Assembly: GCA_021186555.1 (NCBI GenBank)
Contig: JAJKFL010000005.1
Coordinates: forward strand, 44,821,635 to 44,885,634
Direction: 5' to 3'
Origin: Reticulitermes speratus
Taxonomy: Eukaryota > Arthropoda > Insecta > Blattodea > Rhinotermitidae
DNA length: 64,000 nucleotides
A program made the translations under genes and the position numbers. The stretch's first letter is position 1. Each line of letters begins with the position of its first letter. The notes beneath the pieces are model-generated. The model made no database searches. It worked only from the letters and a program-made list of their open reading frames with translations, and had not been told where the DNA came from. Shown here in pieces: positions 34,601 through 46,800 of this stretch.

Positions 34601-35779
34601 ATGTCAGAGTTCTCATTAGACGTCGTATATCAGATAGAAGTGTTGTGTATTAGTAGGGAAGTGTACAGAGATGCTACAACAGTTGTCATGACTTGTCGTC
34701 AGGTCCTTTTGTACCGCTCATAAGCACAGTGGCAGCTATGTTTGTCGCCTGCTGTCACATTAAAAAGAACTTTGCATTTTGCCCACACGGTGTATTTATG
34801 TATTTTGTATGGTTCTCAGACAAAGAAGCAGTTATATAAACATTATCTTATTTGCCTTTGTAATGGAGAAAAAGCATGAGGTGGAAACAGAATTCTGAAG
34901 AACTTGTTTACATGATCCTTTAATTTTTAAGTATTATTTTACTGAATTTCAGCCTACAAAGGGTTATTTGTATGTTTTCATTTTGCAAAGTGACTATGGA
35001 CCAATGGAGAAATTATGTCTCTGGTATGCGATACAATGAGAGTTGTGGGAAATGTTTGAATCCAGTTAGCAGCCGTTTGAAATGTAATGTGAGGCTTTCA
35101 TACACAGATCTGCATCATTGCTTTGATAAGCTGAATAATGTGCATCATAAAGAGGGCACAGCCTTGTATTTTTGACCAATGCTGCCTGTTGCAGGAGTAC
35201 GATGGGCCAAATCCTGCACATGTGTATGTGTTCCTCTTTGAGGGCATCTTGCGATTTTTTCAGGTGAGTGATGTCTCTATTCATTAGTACTCAAATAAAG
35301 GATGTTGTGATGGGCCACACATGTAGCATAGATGGGGAAAGACGTAATGTGTACAGATGATGACAGAACTTTTGTGAAAAGGCTAGTGGGAAGACTAATC
35401 AGGATGTGGAAGGGTAATAGGAAATAGGATCATGTTGAGGTAGGTTATGAGGATCTGAATTAGATTAGAGTGACTTAGGATTGTCTCTAATGGCACATTT
35501 TTAGGACCTTCAGACAGGATTTTGATAAAATTGGTTAATTGACTCAGACTCTCCACTGAGTGCATTTTGCCCCAGTAGGTTTACCTCCTCCTGCACCATT
35601 CACGTTACCGAATACTGGAGAGCTGGGTGATGCTGGTGGTCATCTGTCTGTGCACAGCTCTAGTGTGGGATCTGAGAGACAGCTGGCAGGTGGCAGCATG
35701 TGTTGGGTCAGCAGTTGCAATGCATGTCAGCACATTGGTGCGACGCCTGGAGTGCAAACTACCGAACTACAACGTATGA
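31632..35779 (+). CDS. SEC22A: SEC22A-type vesicle trafficking protein, complete in six exons
   Basis: A longin-domain SNARE-like membrane protein acting in ER-Golgi transport. Exons: 31632-31813, 32047-32210, 32556-32735, 34121-34245, 35195-35263 and 35579-35779. Every junction is GT/AG and the phases (2,1,1,0,0) join without a stop, giving 306 residues; human SEC22A is about 307. The N-terminus MIVYALIVRTSDGMALSATT and FITTLGLSYFAVCE form the longin fold; AFSFLNEIMREFV and RRPYSFIEYGDSIIHKSRQRY follow. NLTDLSSEMKLRPP closes the cytosolic part, which lacks a canonical R-SNARE coiled coil, as in SEC22A/C. The C-terminal half carries about four membrane helices (WHAIVAAVFSVLLALVGF; VYVFLFEGILRFF; WVMLVVICLCTALVWDLR; VAACVGSAVAMHVSTLV) and ends KLPNYNV, like the human APDYDV end. 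The start is chosen because it matches the SEC22A N-terminus. SEC22C is the alternative; length and C-terminus favour SEC22A. Confidence 0.93.
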
Positions 35780-35984
35780 CACATGGCAGTCTTGATTATA
35801 CATACTCAACTTTCTTGTCACATGATTTGCCAGCAGTTGTGTATATGGGCTGTGGCCTGTGGAACATGATAATAGATGTGGAATAGCAGGTGACTGTACT
35901 GAAGCAGTCTGATGGCAGTGCTGCGTGTATGTTACCATTTAGAAACAAGTGGAAAGATCAGATTTTACTTTCTCTTCTCAGTGC

Positions 35985-36180
35985 CTCTGTTGATAACTGT
36001 CATGTGGGGTGTGATGCTGTGTGGTCTGGTAGGTATGTACTGACATTTCAGAAGGATCTGCTGCCCCCATCACAAGAGTAAATGTACCCTGCTCTACCCT
36101 GAAGATGGACGCAGTGGGTTCCTGTGAAACATTGATACATGTCCACCGGACAGTTACTGTCAAGTGGAAAGATGTTATAT
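35985..36180 (+). repeat. foldback repeat copy (FWDV family)
   Basis: The forward half is GGGTGTGATGCTGTGTGGTC, TGACATTTCAGAAGGATCTG. The inverse half is CTGAAGATGGACGCAGTGGG, TGAAACATTGATACATGTCC. The two halves face each other as in the copy at 6370. Confidence 0.65.
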
Positions 36181-36184
36181 ATTT

Positions 36185-36425
36185 TGCAGGTTCACAAATT
36201 CAAATGTATTCTTTGTCGTATCAGATTTGACCTTCTCATGTTGGTGAGCATTCAGATAACAGTTTTCTGGGACTGAATTCATGTCACTTAGTACATAGGT
36301 GCCATTGTTTTTGAAGAGTGTGCCACCTCCAACTTCAGGGAGGAGGCTGGAGGCAGCAGGTTCATTGGAAATGTTGGTACAGTTTCTACCAAACCACATG
36401 GTGTCATGACCAAGAACATTGGAAA
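36185..36425. repeat. foldback repeat copy (FWDV family)
   Basis: The segment starts AGATTTGACCTTCTCATGTT and ends in the inverse half GGAGGCAGCAGGTTCATTGG, AAATGTTGGTACAGTTTCTA, CATGGTGTCATGACC. It is adjacent to the previous copy, which gives two foldbacks in tandem. Confidence 0.6.
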
Positions 36426-37104
36426 CTTAAGTCATTCTGGACTATTTTATTAGTAATTAACACTTGTTCTGCGAGGGTGTACAGTTATTTGTAAAACTTT
36501 AGTATTGTTTAAAAGGAAGACATATGTCTGAGATATGTAGCAGAATGTGTTGGAAATCAGATATTTAGCTTTATTGTGGAAGCTTGTTAGATATGTGTGA
36601 ATTACTCGGAATACAAAAATCAACCTCTGAACGTGAGCTATTAATCATAGTAGTTCCAGCAGAACCTGCCTGTTTGGCTAATTCAGTTACCAGGCAGGTA
36701 AAGTAAACCTTATCCTTTGTCATCTTTGTTGTTTCATTGTGAAATGTTGTTTAAAATACCACATACCATCACTGTGTGTTTATACGGCACATGCGCTGTT
36801 TGCTGATGCTGCCCATGCACGGTATGTTTATGCTGAAGTTAACCTTCAAGAGCTGCATGGTGTATGTCACTTTATTTTGAGAAGTTGGTATGAATGTCAT
36901 ACTGATAGATACGTTCTCTGAAGATGTCCTTCCACTTTGTAAACAATTCATTATTACTCCTTAATTGTCTGTTTGTAAATTTGTGGGAACATTGAATTGA
37001 AGGACTCACTGTGACCTTATTGGTTTCTGATATCTGTAAACCACTCTCTGTTCTGATGGTCTAGAAGTGACTGCCATGAATTTCCAAATCAAAACAAGGG
37101 AAGC

Positions 37105-37575
37105 AATAAGTATTAAATATTCTGAGTGTGTGTCTCTATTCTTGCCTTAGTTATCACGCGTGCAAATTGCACCTTTTTCTGGCTGCATTATATTGCCATC
37201 TGTGGCATGAGTGGCTGTACCATATTTTTCCGCGTTATCTCGTAAATAGCATGATTTTCAGAAAAAAAAAATTGAACGTAAAATGTGTGTTTTGATTTTC
37301 TCTACAACTTTTGTCTGAAATATATCTCATTCTAAGAAGAATTCAGTAAGATATTATATATGTATGTAGGTCTTCATGTAAAGTGCCCATTACTCTTGTC
37401 AGATTTTAATGAAACTTGAATTTTCTCATCAGATTTTCGAAAAATACTCAAAATATCAAATTTCATGAAAACCGTCTGGTGGGAGCAGAGTTGTTCCATG
37501 TGGACAGACAGATGGATGATAGACATGACAAAGCTAATAGTTACTTTTCACAATTTTGCGAACACACCTAGAACA
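37105..37575 (-). repeat. dispersed repeat family B copy
   Basis: Read on the minus strand, the segment matches the copy at 43000-43490: CAGATGGCAATATAATGCAG, an AAAACACACATTTTACGTTC-like stretch and GGACAGACAGATGG-type sequence near the other end. The family is long and non-coding; its class is unknown to me. Confidence 0.6.
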
Positions 37576-37849
37576 TTAAGTGTGTATTAATAATAATTGT
37601 TGTGCCACAAAACTGGTTTTATGACATACTTGTCCTGATTTTGATGTTTATTGCTTTTGGGATAATCTGCAGATGACTCAAAATGTCTGGACAACATTTT
37701 ATGCATTCATCAAACAGTGCAGTACTTATGTCAGTGCATTCCAGATAAATGTAAACAGCAATAGATGTCGGCAAGAAGCCATTCATCATAAATTCCTTCA
37801 TCATTTAGGATGGGGAGACTGGCTGTTCCATCATGAAATTGTACCAACT

Positions 37850-38560
37850 CACCGATCTGACCAACACTGCTTTCACAACAGTCCCACTCATTTTTCCTCC
37901 TCACCTAGCAACCAGTCCTCTCCATTTATCGCTGTCTTCCTGAAGCCCCTCCTCAATTTCCTCTTACCTTCATCCTACAATCTGAGTGATACATTTCATG
38001 ACTTCTTGTTCCCATCTTGATCATGGTCTTCCTCTTTGGCATTTTCCCGTTTAGTATCATTTAGAGCCTTCTTTGTGATCCTAGATTTCTATAAAATCTT
38101 ATTCTGTTTCTTGTTATGTTCCAGGGCCTTTATCTTTAAATTATCTCTGTTTTGTTGTTTCATTTCTTATTCTTTGCTGTGAGTGTTCCTCAACACTTCT
38201 TAAGAATCTTATCTGCCATCAATATAAATGATATTTTTCTTGGTGTTTATGTTTCTGCTACATGTATTAATGTGGGAATAGAATAAGTTTTAAATATACA
38301 TATCTTCCTTCTGTTCTTCTTACAAACCTCATTGTAGTTGGCACCAGTCTACTGATATCTGCCTTTTTCTTGTCCATGTATTTGCTTCATACATTAATAT
38401 GGGTATGTAGTCATTATGTTCAAATAAACATAATTTATCCTTCTTCCACATTTCCCATTTCCAAAGTATGTACCTAATTAGTAATCATTTAATGTACTTT
38501 TTATGTTCTGTAATTTCTTGTTGCACTATTCCATTCCCCAGATTTATTCCCTGCCAATGA
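37850..38560 (-). mobile_element. heavily decayed LINE reverse-transcriptase tail
   Basis: Minus-strand frames, broken by several shifts and stops, keep the order of motifs of a LINE C-terminus. A piece like NDYIPILMYEANTWTRKRQ corresponds to the usual LLYGSETWTLxK. A piece like VEEHSQQRIRNETTKQR corresponds to RxxRIRNExI. A Lys/Arg-rich KMPKRKTMIKMGTRSHEM corresponds to KRxxGRPRxRW. The segment is too decayed to classify. Confidence 0.5.
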
Positions 38561-39886
38561 CTGCATCTCCCATTAACAGCAACCCTTCTGAATAGATGGC
38601 CGCTTCAGTTATCAGGAGTCATAAAGAGGCTAGCGCAGCATTTCACAAGACCACAAGGCCTGCAGAAGTGCATCCAGCAGTGGTACAGTGATTATTAGAA
38701 ATGTGTGACAGAGTTACATTAAGAATTTCTGAGATCCAATGTACCAGCAGTAACAAATATTCCTTACAGAAGTGCTAAGCCAGTAGTTGAAGAATTACAC
38801 AACTAAGGAATGAAAGAGAATTTAAACACGTTAATACTCACAGAATATTGGCGCTATGTATGAAGTTCAATCAGAATCTGTCAGAGGACTAAAATGTATT
38901 TTATTGTTTATTTGTAGTTAATTTCTGAAACAAAACCATTTTAAAGATAGGAGATGCACTACTTACTGATGACATCATAGGGGTAAAGAAATTTCAGTTA
39001 AATTGGAAAGGAGATGTAAATAGGGTGTGGGGTAGTGAACACAAAGAGCAGTGTACTTAACATGATCCTGAAGGACAGTTAGATGAGGGAATACTGAGTA
39101 GTAGATGGAAAAAAAGGTTTTAAAACTTGAGCACAGGAACAGTCTTACAGTACACAGTTCTTGAGGAGGATGAGGAGGAGGAGAAGAAGAAAAGGATGAT
39201 GATGATGAATATCACAACAGTAGAAGTTTATTTAGACCCTGAAATAAACAGAACTTAGGTAAACCATCCAAAACAAAAATGACTACAAAATTTAATTCAG
39301 ATCTGTCATTCAAAGTCGGTCTCATAGTTTGAGTTCTCGCCCTGAAAAGTGGATGGACAGAATGTTGCAGGTGGTTTTCAAAATTCTCGGAAGTTCACCT
39401 AAAAAATGAAGAAAGGAATCTGGATGTACGTTGGGTGCAGTTAGCTTGGATGTTTGTCATATTGGCAGCAGTGATGCTAGAGGCTAGTCAGAGGCATGAT
39501 GCAGGGCGCAGCCAGATGTGTCAGCATAATGGGGATCACAGTTATTCTGAATCAAGCACTTTTCAGTGCAAATCTTTCATACTAATTGTTGTCCATATTT
39601 ATCAGTTTACTTAGGATAAATAGAAAAATGACTGAGGAACCTCCTCGTTTTGTATGCCAAATGCCTGGTGTGTATGTGTAAAAAGGTGTTGAGTCAAGAA
39701 TATCTGTAAATCTCCACCCAGTAAGCTGCAGATTTGAAAATCAACATTTGTGAGAGGCATGCTTAATTTTCCTTGGCTGCTGCATGTATGTATTTCTCGG
39801 TATATATTGAGTTCACAATGTACTAGCTCATATGCCAGAAGGTTTTTGCCCGTTTCAGTCCATGAGCTAGAGGGAACTGTATAAAA
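38561..39886. other. intergenic DNA, no gene seen
   Basis: Nothing was recognised apart from a GAGGAGGAGAAGAAGAAAAG and GATGATGATGA simple-repeat stretch at about 39165-39210. Confidence 0.4.
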
Positions 39887-39888
39887 TA

Positions 39889-39957
39889 CAGTAGAACCCG
39901 TTTATAACGACACAAAATATTCAGTCCCTTTTATGACGTTATAACCGAGTTCGACTG
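39889..39957. mobile_element. very small pogo-type MITE (69 bp)
   Basis: The left end CAGTAGAACCCGTTTATAAC and the right end (complement of CAGTCGAACTCGGTTATAAC) are nearly the whole element. TA flanks both sides (39887-39888 and 39958-39959). Only about 29 bp separate the arms. Confidence 0.78.
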
Positions 39958-40239
39958 TATGTTGTTCCGAATTTCTTATGGAGCACATCCGGTTCTGTGA
40001 AATATTAACTAAAGACGAAAACTTCAGTTTCATGGGACAATTTATTACTGTGTTACAAATGTACAGAATTAGACATGACATGTTCTGGTCTGTTCACATT
40101 AAGTCGTCTTCAGGTCTTGCCCACAAGAAGACAAGGAATTTTTGTTTTACACGTCCTTTGTATGGAATATTAAGATCTGAAATGTTTACACGGCTTGTAG
40201 AGAATACAGGCATATTATTAATTAGCCCAGCGTTGTTTC

Positions 40240-40760
40240 GTCCTTCCTCGTGAACCCACACGATCATAGCGAGATGCTCCTGGAAGGTGAATGGACTCGC
40301 ATCCATGATTAACGATGTCAGAATACGGTGAAACGTGGAGCCCACGGTATCACATTCGTGGGAGGAAAATGCAATGCAAAAGGAGGAAGCTCACCGACGG
40401 CGTGCCCCGTGACACCCTTCTCGCCTGCTTCCAGATGTCTTTGCCCCCCCCCCCCCCCAAACTAGTGGCCGCGCGCGCACCACGATCGTCATGAATATCA
40501 TCTCCTGTGTTGTTCGTGAGTGACGAATTTCTTATTATAAGCAATCAGATTGCGAATTATGGCCATCCCTGCACATGCGGATTCCTGGCCCAGGTTCAGG
40601 TATCATCCCGTCGTTTGGAAGGGCTGACGGAAACTCCGAAGAACTTCGGTGACGATAACCGGTCTCTGTGACGAGATTTAAAATTGGAATGTTCGAAGAG
40701 GAACTAAAGCCCCCTTGCCATGAGTTGCGCAATTTACGATCCCGAAATATTACACTTTAA
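40240..40760. other. CpG-rich stretch with a poly-C run, no gene identified
   Basis: The sequence is locally rich in CG (GGCCGCGCGCGCACC, CGATCGTCATG) and contains a poly-C tract at about 40444-40459. Short frames on both strands have no recognised motif. It could be a promoter or the body of an unknown repeat. Confidence 0.3.
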
Positions 40761-40775
40761 TGACTAATACACAGA

Positions 40776-41000
40776 CAGTCGCGTAGCTAGTTTATTTTAC
40801 TCTTGGGGCGAGTAATCACAATGGCCGCCCCTAACTTAAATTACGTGTTGAATTTCGTTTATTTATTGCAATAATTTAAAAATGAGCGCAGAAAAAAAAA
40901 ATTTCATTCAAGATATACACTTCGCCACCCATTTTGCCGCCCTTTGGACTGTGTAGCCCGGGTGGCCGCACCCCCCCCCCCCCCCCAAGCTACGCCCCTC
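40776..41000. mobile_element. hAT-like MITE with a poly-C run
   Basis: The left end CAGTCGCGTAGCTAG and the right end (complement of GAGGGGCGTAGCTTGGGG) resemble the CAGGGGCGTAGCTA termini of common hAT-type MITEs. The flanks TACACAGA and ATTACAGA are similar but not identical 8-mers. A C tract of about 17 lies just inside the right end. Confidence 0.55.
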
Positions 41001-41300
41001 ATTACAGATACTCTGAAAATATACGTACAAGGCATACGTGTGCATTAACATAGATGCTGTTGGTTCAAACGTTTTAGACAGTCTTGAGGAGTGTCGGTGA
41101 TAAAGGTTGCCAAGAGTCTCGAAACTGCAACAAATTCTCCTGGGCTAAGTGCGTCACGCGGTCGATTAGAGGCTGCTTCGCGGAACCGCCGCTGCAGACT
41201 TATTCATATCTGCGTACTGGTTGCAACATCCACATGAAATTTGCTCAGTAATGTTCAGAAACCAAATCATTCAAAATTTCCACAACAGACTGTCTTATAT

Positions 41301-41552
41301 TAGGGTTACTATACGTCCGGGTTTTCCCGGACATGTCCTCTTTTTCAGGCTTCAGAATTGTGTCCGAGGGGATTTTTTAATTTTACAAAAATGTCTGTGG
41401 CGAACAATGGTGCTCTTCATCTTCAAGCCCACGTGGAATCCTCTTTCTCGACCAAAATTTGGATACCCCCTGTGCCCCTGATATGTCCTCTTTTTTATGG
41501 TCGATATGTGGTAAATGTCCTCTTTTCCTGTGATGGACATATGGTAACCCTA
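41301..41552. mobile_element. hAT-type MITE with 8-bp target duplication
   Basis: The left end TAGGGTTACTATACGTCC and the right end (complement of TAGGGTTACCATATGTCC) are inverted repeats. The flanks TCTTATAT (41293-41300) and TCTTACAT (41553-41560) are an 8-bp duplication with one mismatch. TGTCCTCTTTT motifs recur inside. The element is non-coding. Confidence 0.75.
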
Positions 41553-42004
41553 TCTTACATAGATCATGAAACCCATTCTCTAAACCCTTTAGAACGTATC
41601 ACTTGCTTTATCATTTACAAAAACTTAATTTTGTCTTCACGGGTTGTTTATGTGTTCGTATAATTTTTGCAATAAGCAGCGATTATTTGCCTAAGTTGCA
41701 TTAACTGGTTGGTGTTCGCAATAGAAAAGGAGTGTGTTTAGTATGAGGTAGATATCAAATTGTCGTACTTGCAAGATAGGCTGACATCGCTTCTCGTATC
41801 CAAAATGAGCATTTTCGGTTTCCGCCTCGAGGTTATAAATTACTGTACGGGAAAATTTCTGCAAATAATGAAATATGCTAATGCTGTCACATGAGACCGC
41901 CTTTCCCGTGCATTTACCCGTGTATGCTTTCATAAACAGAGCGCTGGATGTCAGGCTGACAAAACACAAAATAATTACCGTTTCGGTTTTACAGGCTGGA
42001 AATA

Positions 42005-42130
42005 TAGTTTCATCTGTTTCAGGATAGCGTCCTGTGGTGGACTCCCTTGAACGTACCATAAGAGGCACGGAATTATATACTAGCTGGGCAGTTGTTAGTT
42101 TCTGAAGGGGGACTCTGCTCCCTTGGGTTA
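42005..42130 (-). repeat. dispersed repeat family C fragment (MEPEGSLP type)
   Basis: The segment resembles the minus-strand sequence of the copy at 52725-53125: 'cgtcctgtggtggactccctt', then GTTTCTGAAGGGGGACTCTG. Similarity is partial. Confidence 0.45.
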
Positions 42131-42179
42131 GAAGGAAAGTTACAGGCTCGCAATTTATATCACATGTGTATAGACACGT

Positions 42180-42449
42180 GTAGTGGGCCGGGATAGCGTA
42201 GTCTGTAGAGCTACGAGCTGAACGGTCCGGGGATCGAATCCCAGTGGGGGCGAGATTTTCAGCACCCGTCCAGACCGTCCGTGGGGCCCACCCAGCCTTC
42301 TGTACAATGGGTACCGGGTCATTCCCGGGGGTAAAGCGGCCGGGGCGTGGCGTTGACCACTTACCCCCATCTAGCGCCGAGGTTAAAGAAAGAGTAGAGC
42401 TATACCTCTACTCCCCCTCTGGGTCTTCATAGCCTGTTCTAGGGTGAAC
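42180..42449 (+). mobile_element. tRNA-derived SINE with 12-bp target duplication
   Basis: The head GGGCCGGGATAGCGTAGTCT, TAGAGCTACGAG and B box GGGGATCGAATCCC resemble a tRNA. The body is GC-rich and unique. GTATAGACACGT occurs at 42168-42179 and 42450-42461, which marks the insertion exactly. Confidence 0.82.
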
Positions 42450-42999
42450 GTATAGACACGTATCGTGTTACAACACAGCGTCGTTGTAAGTACTCGTCGC
42501 TACGTCATCTACCGTCCTTGTGCCACCCCTATTGGTTCCTTAGGAAAACTTATCAGTCCCATCTTAAGGGTCAGGCAGTCCAAGAAGAATGCCGGGAACA
42601 CTTAGGTACGTAATTATGTAACATCCCAGAAGAGCGAAGATCCCATTTACACCGCGGCGGAAGCCTGAAGTCACGCAAACCTTTTTCAAGTTTGTATTAT
42701 GTCGGGGCAGAAGAAGAAACCGAAACCAAACGGGCCAATCCTTAGCGAGGTATCTCGTGCACAACGTGAAATGATTAAATATTACTCTGATTCTGAAACT
42801 ACTGCACGTAAAGAGTTATCTTACCTCCACGAAAAGGTTTTGAAATGCCGTATTATAAGTACGCGATACTCGCTAGACTTTGATCAACAGTGGTTTACGT
42901 GACCACTTGGTGCATAATGAACAACTGTGTAAAATTTCAGCTCGTACGGTTTCGCACATTCTTAGGATACGCTTGGGAAGAAGCTTCTTTAGCCCTTCA

Positions 43000-43490
43000 G
43001 ATGGTACTGTTTCGTCCCTTTTTAGGCGCGTTCGCAAAATTGTGAAAAGCGACTATTAGCTTCGTCATGTGTGTCCGTCCGTATGGAACAACTCGGCTCC
43101 CGCTGGATGGATTTTCATGAAATTTGATACTTGAATATTTTTTGAAAATTCGTAGAGGAAGTTCAAATTTCATTAAAATCTGACGAGAATAACGTGTACT
43201 TTACATGAAGACCTTTGTACATTTATAACTATCTCCTTGAATCCTTCTTAAAATGATAAATGTTTCAGACAAAAGTTATAGAGAGGATCAAAACACATCT
43301 TATTGTCAATGACGTTTTTCCGAAAGTCGTGCCGTTTATGAGAGAATGTGGAAAAATAGGGTAGAGCCTGACAGACCACAGATGACAATATAATATGGCG
43401 CATGCGCTTTGCATGCTGGATAACTATGGCTACAGACACACACTCAGAATATGAAATACTTATTGCTCTTCCACGGCAACAATATACGGA
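43000..43490 (+). repeat. dispersed repeat family B copy
   Basis: Shared with 37105-37575 (inverted) and 57745-57960. Diagnostic stretches are GTGTGTCCGTCCGTATGGAA, TTCATGAAATTTGATACTTG, GGCGCATGCGCTTTGCATGC and CACACACTCAGAATATGAAA. No protein is encoded. Confidence 0.7.
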
Positions 43491-43860
43491 ATATAGCGTC
43501 GGTCGTTCCATAAACATTCATCTATAAAGCACAATGCTAAATGCATGTAGCGTCTGTAATGGAGGCACGTGTTCTGGGTGAGGTATGAACTGAGTTTTTA
43601 AGCAAAGTTATGTCATTCCTCTTCGTCTATTTTGCCTCTTGTCTTCAGGCTTCAAAGGGCTTAGGAAAATCTTATAGAAGAATTTTCAGGGAAATGTGTG
43701 TGTGTAGGAAGTTCAGTGTAAAAGTGACTGTGGTCCTAAGCAGAGGTAGCCTACAGATTGCAGTCAGTTTATCTGGGAACCGAGATCATTATAGTGCAGA
43801 TAACAGTGCACAACACGCGAGATAGGGTCGCATTGTTTCACTGTGATCCCATTTGTCAAG

Positions 43861-43880
43861 ATGTCGTCTACGAGACTAAG
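43861..43880 (+). CDS. candidate first coding exon of the neprilysin gene (20 nt)
   Basis: ATGTCGTCTACGAGACTAAG is followed by the donor GTAAAG and preceded by a fair Kozak context (TCAAG). It ends in phase 2, exactly what the membrane-anchor exon at 49386 requires, and yields MSSTRLR before FQGVVLLF. The basic residues just before the anchor fit type II topology. The 5.5-kb first intron makes this an inference. Confidence 0.5.
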
Positions 43881-46800
43881 GTAAAGTTATAGGAAATTAG
43901 CTTTAAGCAGAGCAGTTTTTTTTTTTTTTGAACTTTTATATGTTGAGTTCTGTTTCAAGTCTTTAAGGTGCAGTTATTATATACAGAGCATATGTCTTAA
44001 CACTAAACATCTTTTGCTTTCTTGGCCATATAATCTTGGTACTCGACATCGTCGTTAAATAACACTAATATTGCTTTCTTTCTACAGAGTGTATCTACAT
44101 GTTTGTTATTATTTCAGCAATAGCCGGTTGGTATATTTAATGGTGACTGTGTTTTCTGTGAGGTAGGAACTGTATTTTTATAATTTACGTAAATGAATTT
44201 CATTTCTCACGGTATTAGGTTGAAACGCCTTAATGCATATCTACCTTTACGTTACCACAATAACCAGTAATTCACAAACAGCTGAACAACGTGGAATTAC
44301 ATTCCATGATATTAAGATAGCTATTCAGAGAAAGCATGGCCGGTGATTTCAAACGAGATCCTTCTGTCTTACCACGTTAGAGCAATCAACATTTTTACGA
44401 TGATAAAATCAAGGAGGAGCAGGTTGGAAGGCGTATAGCACACATACGGACAAAATAAAATTTTGATCGTCAAACCTGTAATAAGTAGATGTCTTGGAAT
44501 ACTTAGACATAGATATAATGATAATTTTAAAATGGACTTTAAAGAAGTAGGGTGTTGAGGTTGTGGACTTATGTTCCTCGGTTTAGGATCCAATGCAGGG
44601 CTCTTGTGAATGCGGTTATGAACCCTCGGGTTTCGCAGAGGTTGAGTAGCTGAATGACTTGGTTTCACAGGGAAGGCTTTGTGATTAAATTAGTTTTTTG
44701 AGTTAGGTAGCTAGCATGTAACGTTTAAGCGAACATTTGTCAGATGCCATTCTGACTTTTACTCGCAAGAAGTTCCTAAAGATGCAGTTACATTATAATA
44801 AATTGTAGTTTAATATACATTGTTAATTCATTAAGTCTTATTTTCAGGACTGTCCAAAAAGGAATTCCTGGAGCTGCAGCTGTACCGTACCGACTGTATT
44901 ATAGGTCTATCGTAGTTTACTGTCTGTGTGTGTCTGTATTCCGAAGTCGGAGAAGTGACCGTTTTTAGTTATATACGTTTATTCTTATAAGTACATAAAC
45001 AATACTGGATACAATAGCGTCGTGGGGCGAATGAGCGAACTGTATTCTTAATCCGACTACTGCAGTTCTGTTTACCAAACTGTGTAAGCAAGACATTTTT
45101 GTAATAGAACTGTGACCTAGTCCGTCCTCAGCAGAGGACAGAGAGTCAAAGTCTGTTTTTAAATCACGGGGTTAACAACTTTGTATGTTTCTGTCATTCA
45201 TTCTGTAGTCTGTCTTACGACAGGTCCGTAGCCTCTTCCAAAGCGAGATCTCCAAAGGGTGCGACTAGTGCTTCCTCTTTCAATTTCCAGTATCTTCTCT
45301 TTTCCTTAAGGTCATCCAGCAGCTGCTTACGTCTTCTCCCTCGTCTTCCCGTCATTTCTATCCTTCCTTCTAACTTTCCTTCAATCACGTGTTTCAGAAG
45401 GCAGTTTCTGCGCAAGATGTGACCAATCCAGTTAGCCTTTCTTCTTTTTTATTGTATGTAGGATATTCCTCTCCTCCTTTCTGTTTCTTGTTTCTGTAGA
45501 GAAGTTTATTTAATTCACATAAGTAAAATTTACTGACGAAAACAAACATTAAGATCAACAAAATACTTATGTTGGTGAATTTATACAGAACAAGCAGGCT
45601 ATCCGTTCTTCGCCCGGGACATGGTTGTTTTCTCTTCAGTGCAACTAAAGTACTAACGGCCAAATTAAGGCAATAAAATGTACGCGAATGATTAAAGGAG
45701 AAAATTAATAATGAAGAGTCGAATCGTATTCAGGAACAGCACTGCGTCACTGGCACACTGCTTTACCTAACTATTGGAGGAGAACGGAGTAAATTCATAA
45801 AATATTTGTGTGTTCTCTATTAGGTCCGCAGTAGGAAACGGGAAACTGACAAAACTGTTACATTTTTTTACGCCCTGCCATGGCTGAGGCGGTTAGTCGC
45901 CGGCCTCTCGCCATGGAGGCCCGGGTTCGATCCCTGGTCAGTCCATGTGAGATTTGTGGTGGACAAAGTGGCTCTAGGATAGGCTTTTCTGCAAGTACTT
46001 CGGTGTTCCCCTGTCAATATTTATCCACCAAAGCTCCAAACTAATCTTCATCTACATGTTGCTTTTACGAGAAGGACAAACGGGTGAAGCCTGGGAACCT
46101 TCCAAAAGTAGTGCTCTTTCGAAAATTGGGGATCATCGAATAGAAAAATACTTTCAATTTTCGTATTTTATTAGAAAATAGTTGCCGTGGTTACGTTTGT
46201 AAATATGGCTGTTTTTTTTATGTGTGCGGAAGCTGACATATTTTCATTTCGTTATATGAGGCTTTGCATGTATTGTGCGTTATTCTTAGCTGTATGCTAT
46301 ATGTTCTAAAATGTTAAAAAGACTTCAATGTATATGGCGGTATTTTTGTAGCAGGAAAAAGTCCCTATTATAAATGGTAATTTTTGGCGTTGTCCTTCTG
46401 AATTTTGAAGCAACTGAGTAATTACTTATCATATATTCTGTCTTTATCAGATATAGCAAAATGAGGGCACAGACACACAGTACTTCAGCTGTTTATAAAC
46501 TTTAAACTTTGGATATGAAAGTATGACATTCGTACGATCTGTACTAACATTTTTTTTTAAGAAAATTTGCTTCTGAATTACAAAGTTATTAGGACACAAA
46601 ATCACACAGACAGATAAAAAGATCCTTATAAAATGTTACATGTGCTTCGGGAGCACACTGTCAGAACTTAATACGAGTGTCTTATTGTAATATTGGAACA
46701 TGAACTATTGAAGCGGAAATACGTTACCTGACAGCGAGGCAGGAGAAAACTGTTTTTCTGTCATAATATCGTACAATACGCAAGCATGCATACAGCCTGC

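Noticed and set aside
35560-35886. 108-codon frame over the last SEC22A exon
   Set aside because: It is in a different frame from the spliced gene. The correct frame from 35579 encodes the last membrane helices and the KLPNYNV end.
42180-42260. tRNA-like sequence with A and B boxes (also near 45886, 54990 and 59340)
   Set aside because: Each is followed by a SINE body, in two cases elsewhere with target duplications, and none folds into a complete acceptor stem and anticodon arm by eye. I treat them as SINE heads.
42699-42902. ATG frame MSGQKKKPKPNGPILSE
   Set aside because: The frame looks protein-like at first, but has no splice or family support and runs into dispersed repeat family B. 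Phase at a possible donor GTATCT does not match the neprilysin anchor exon.
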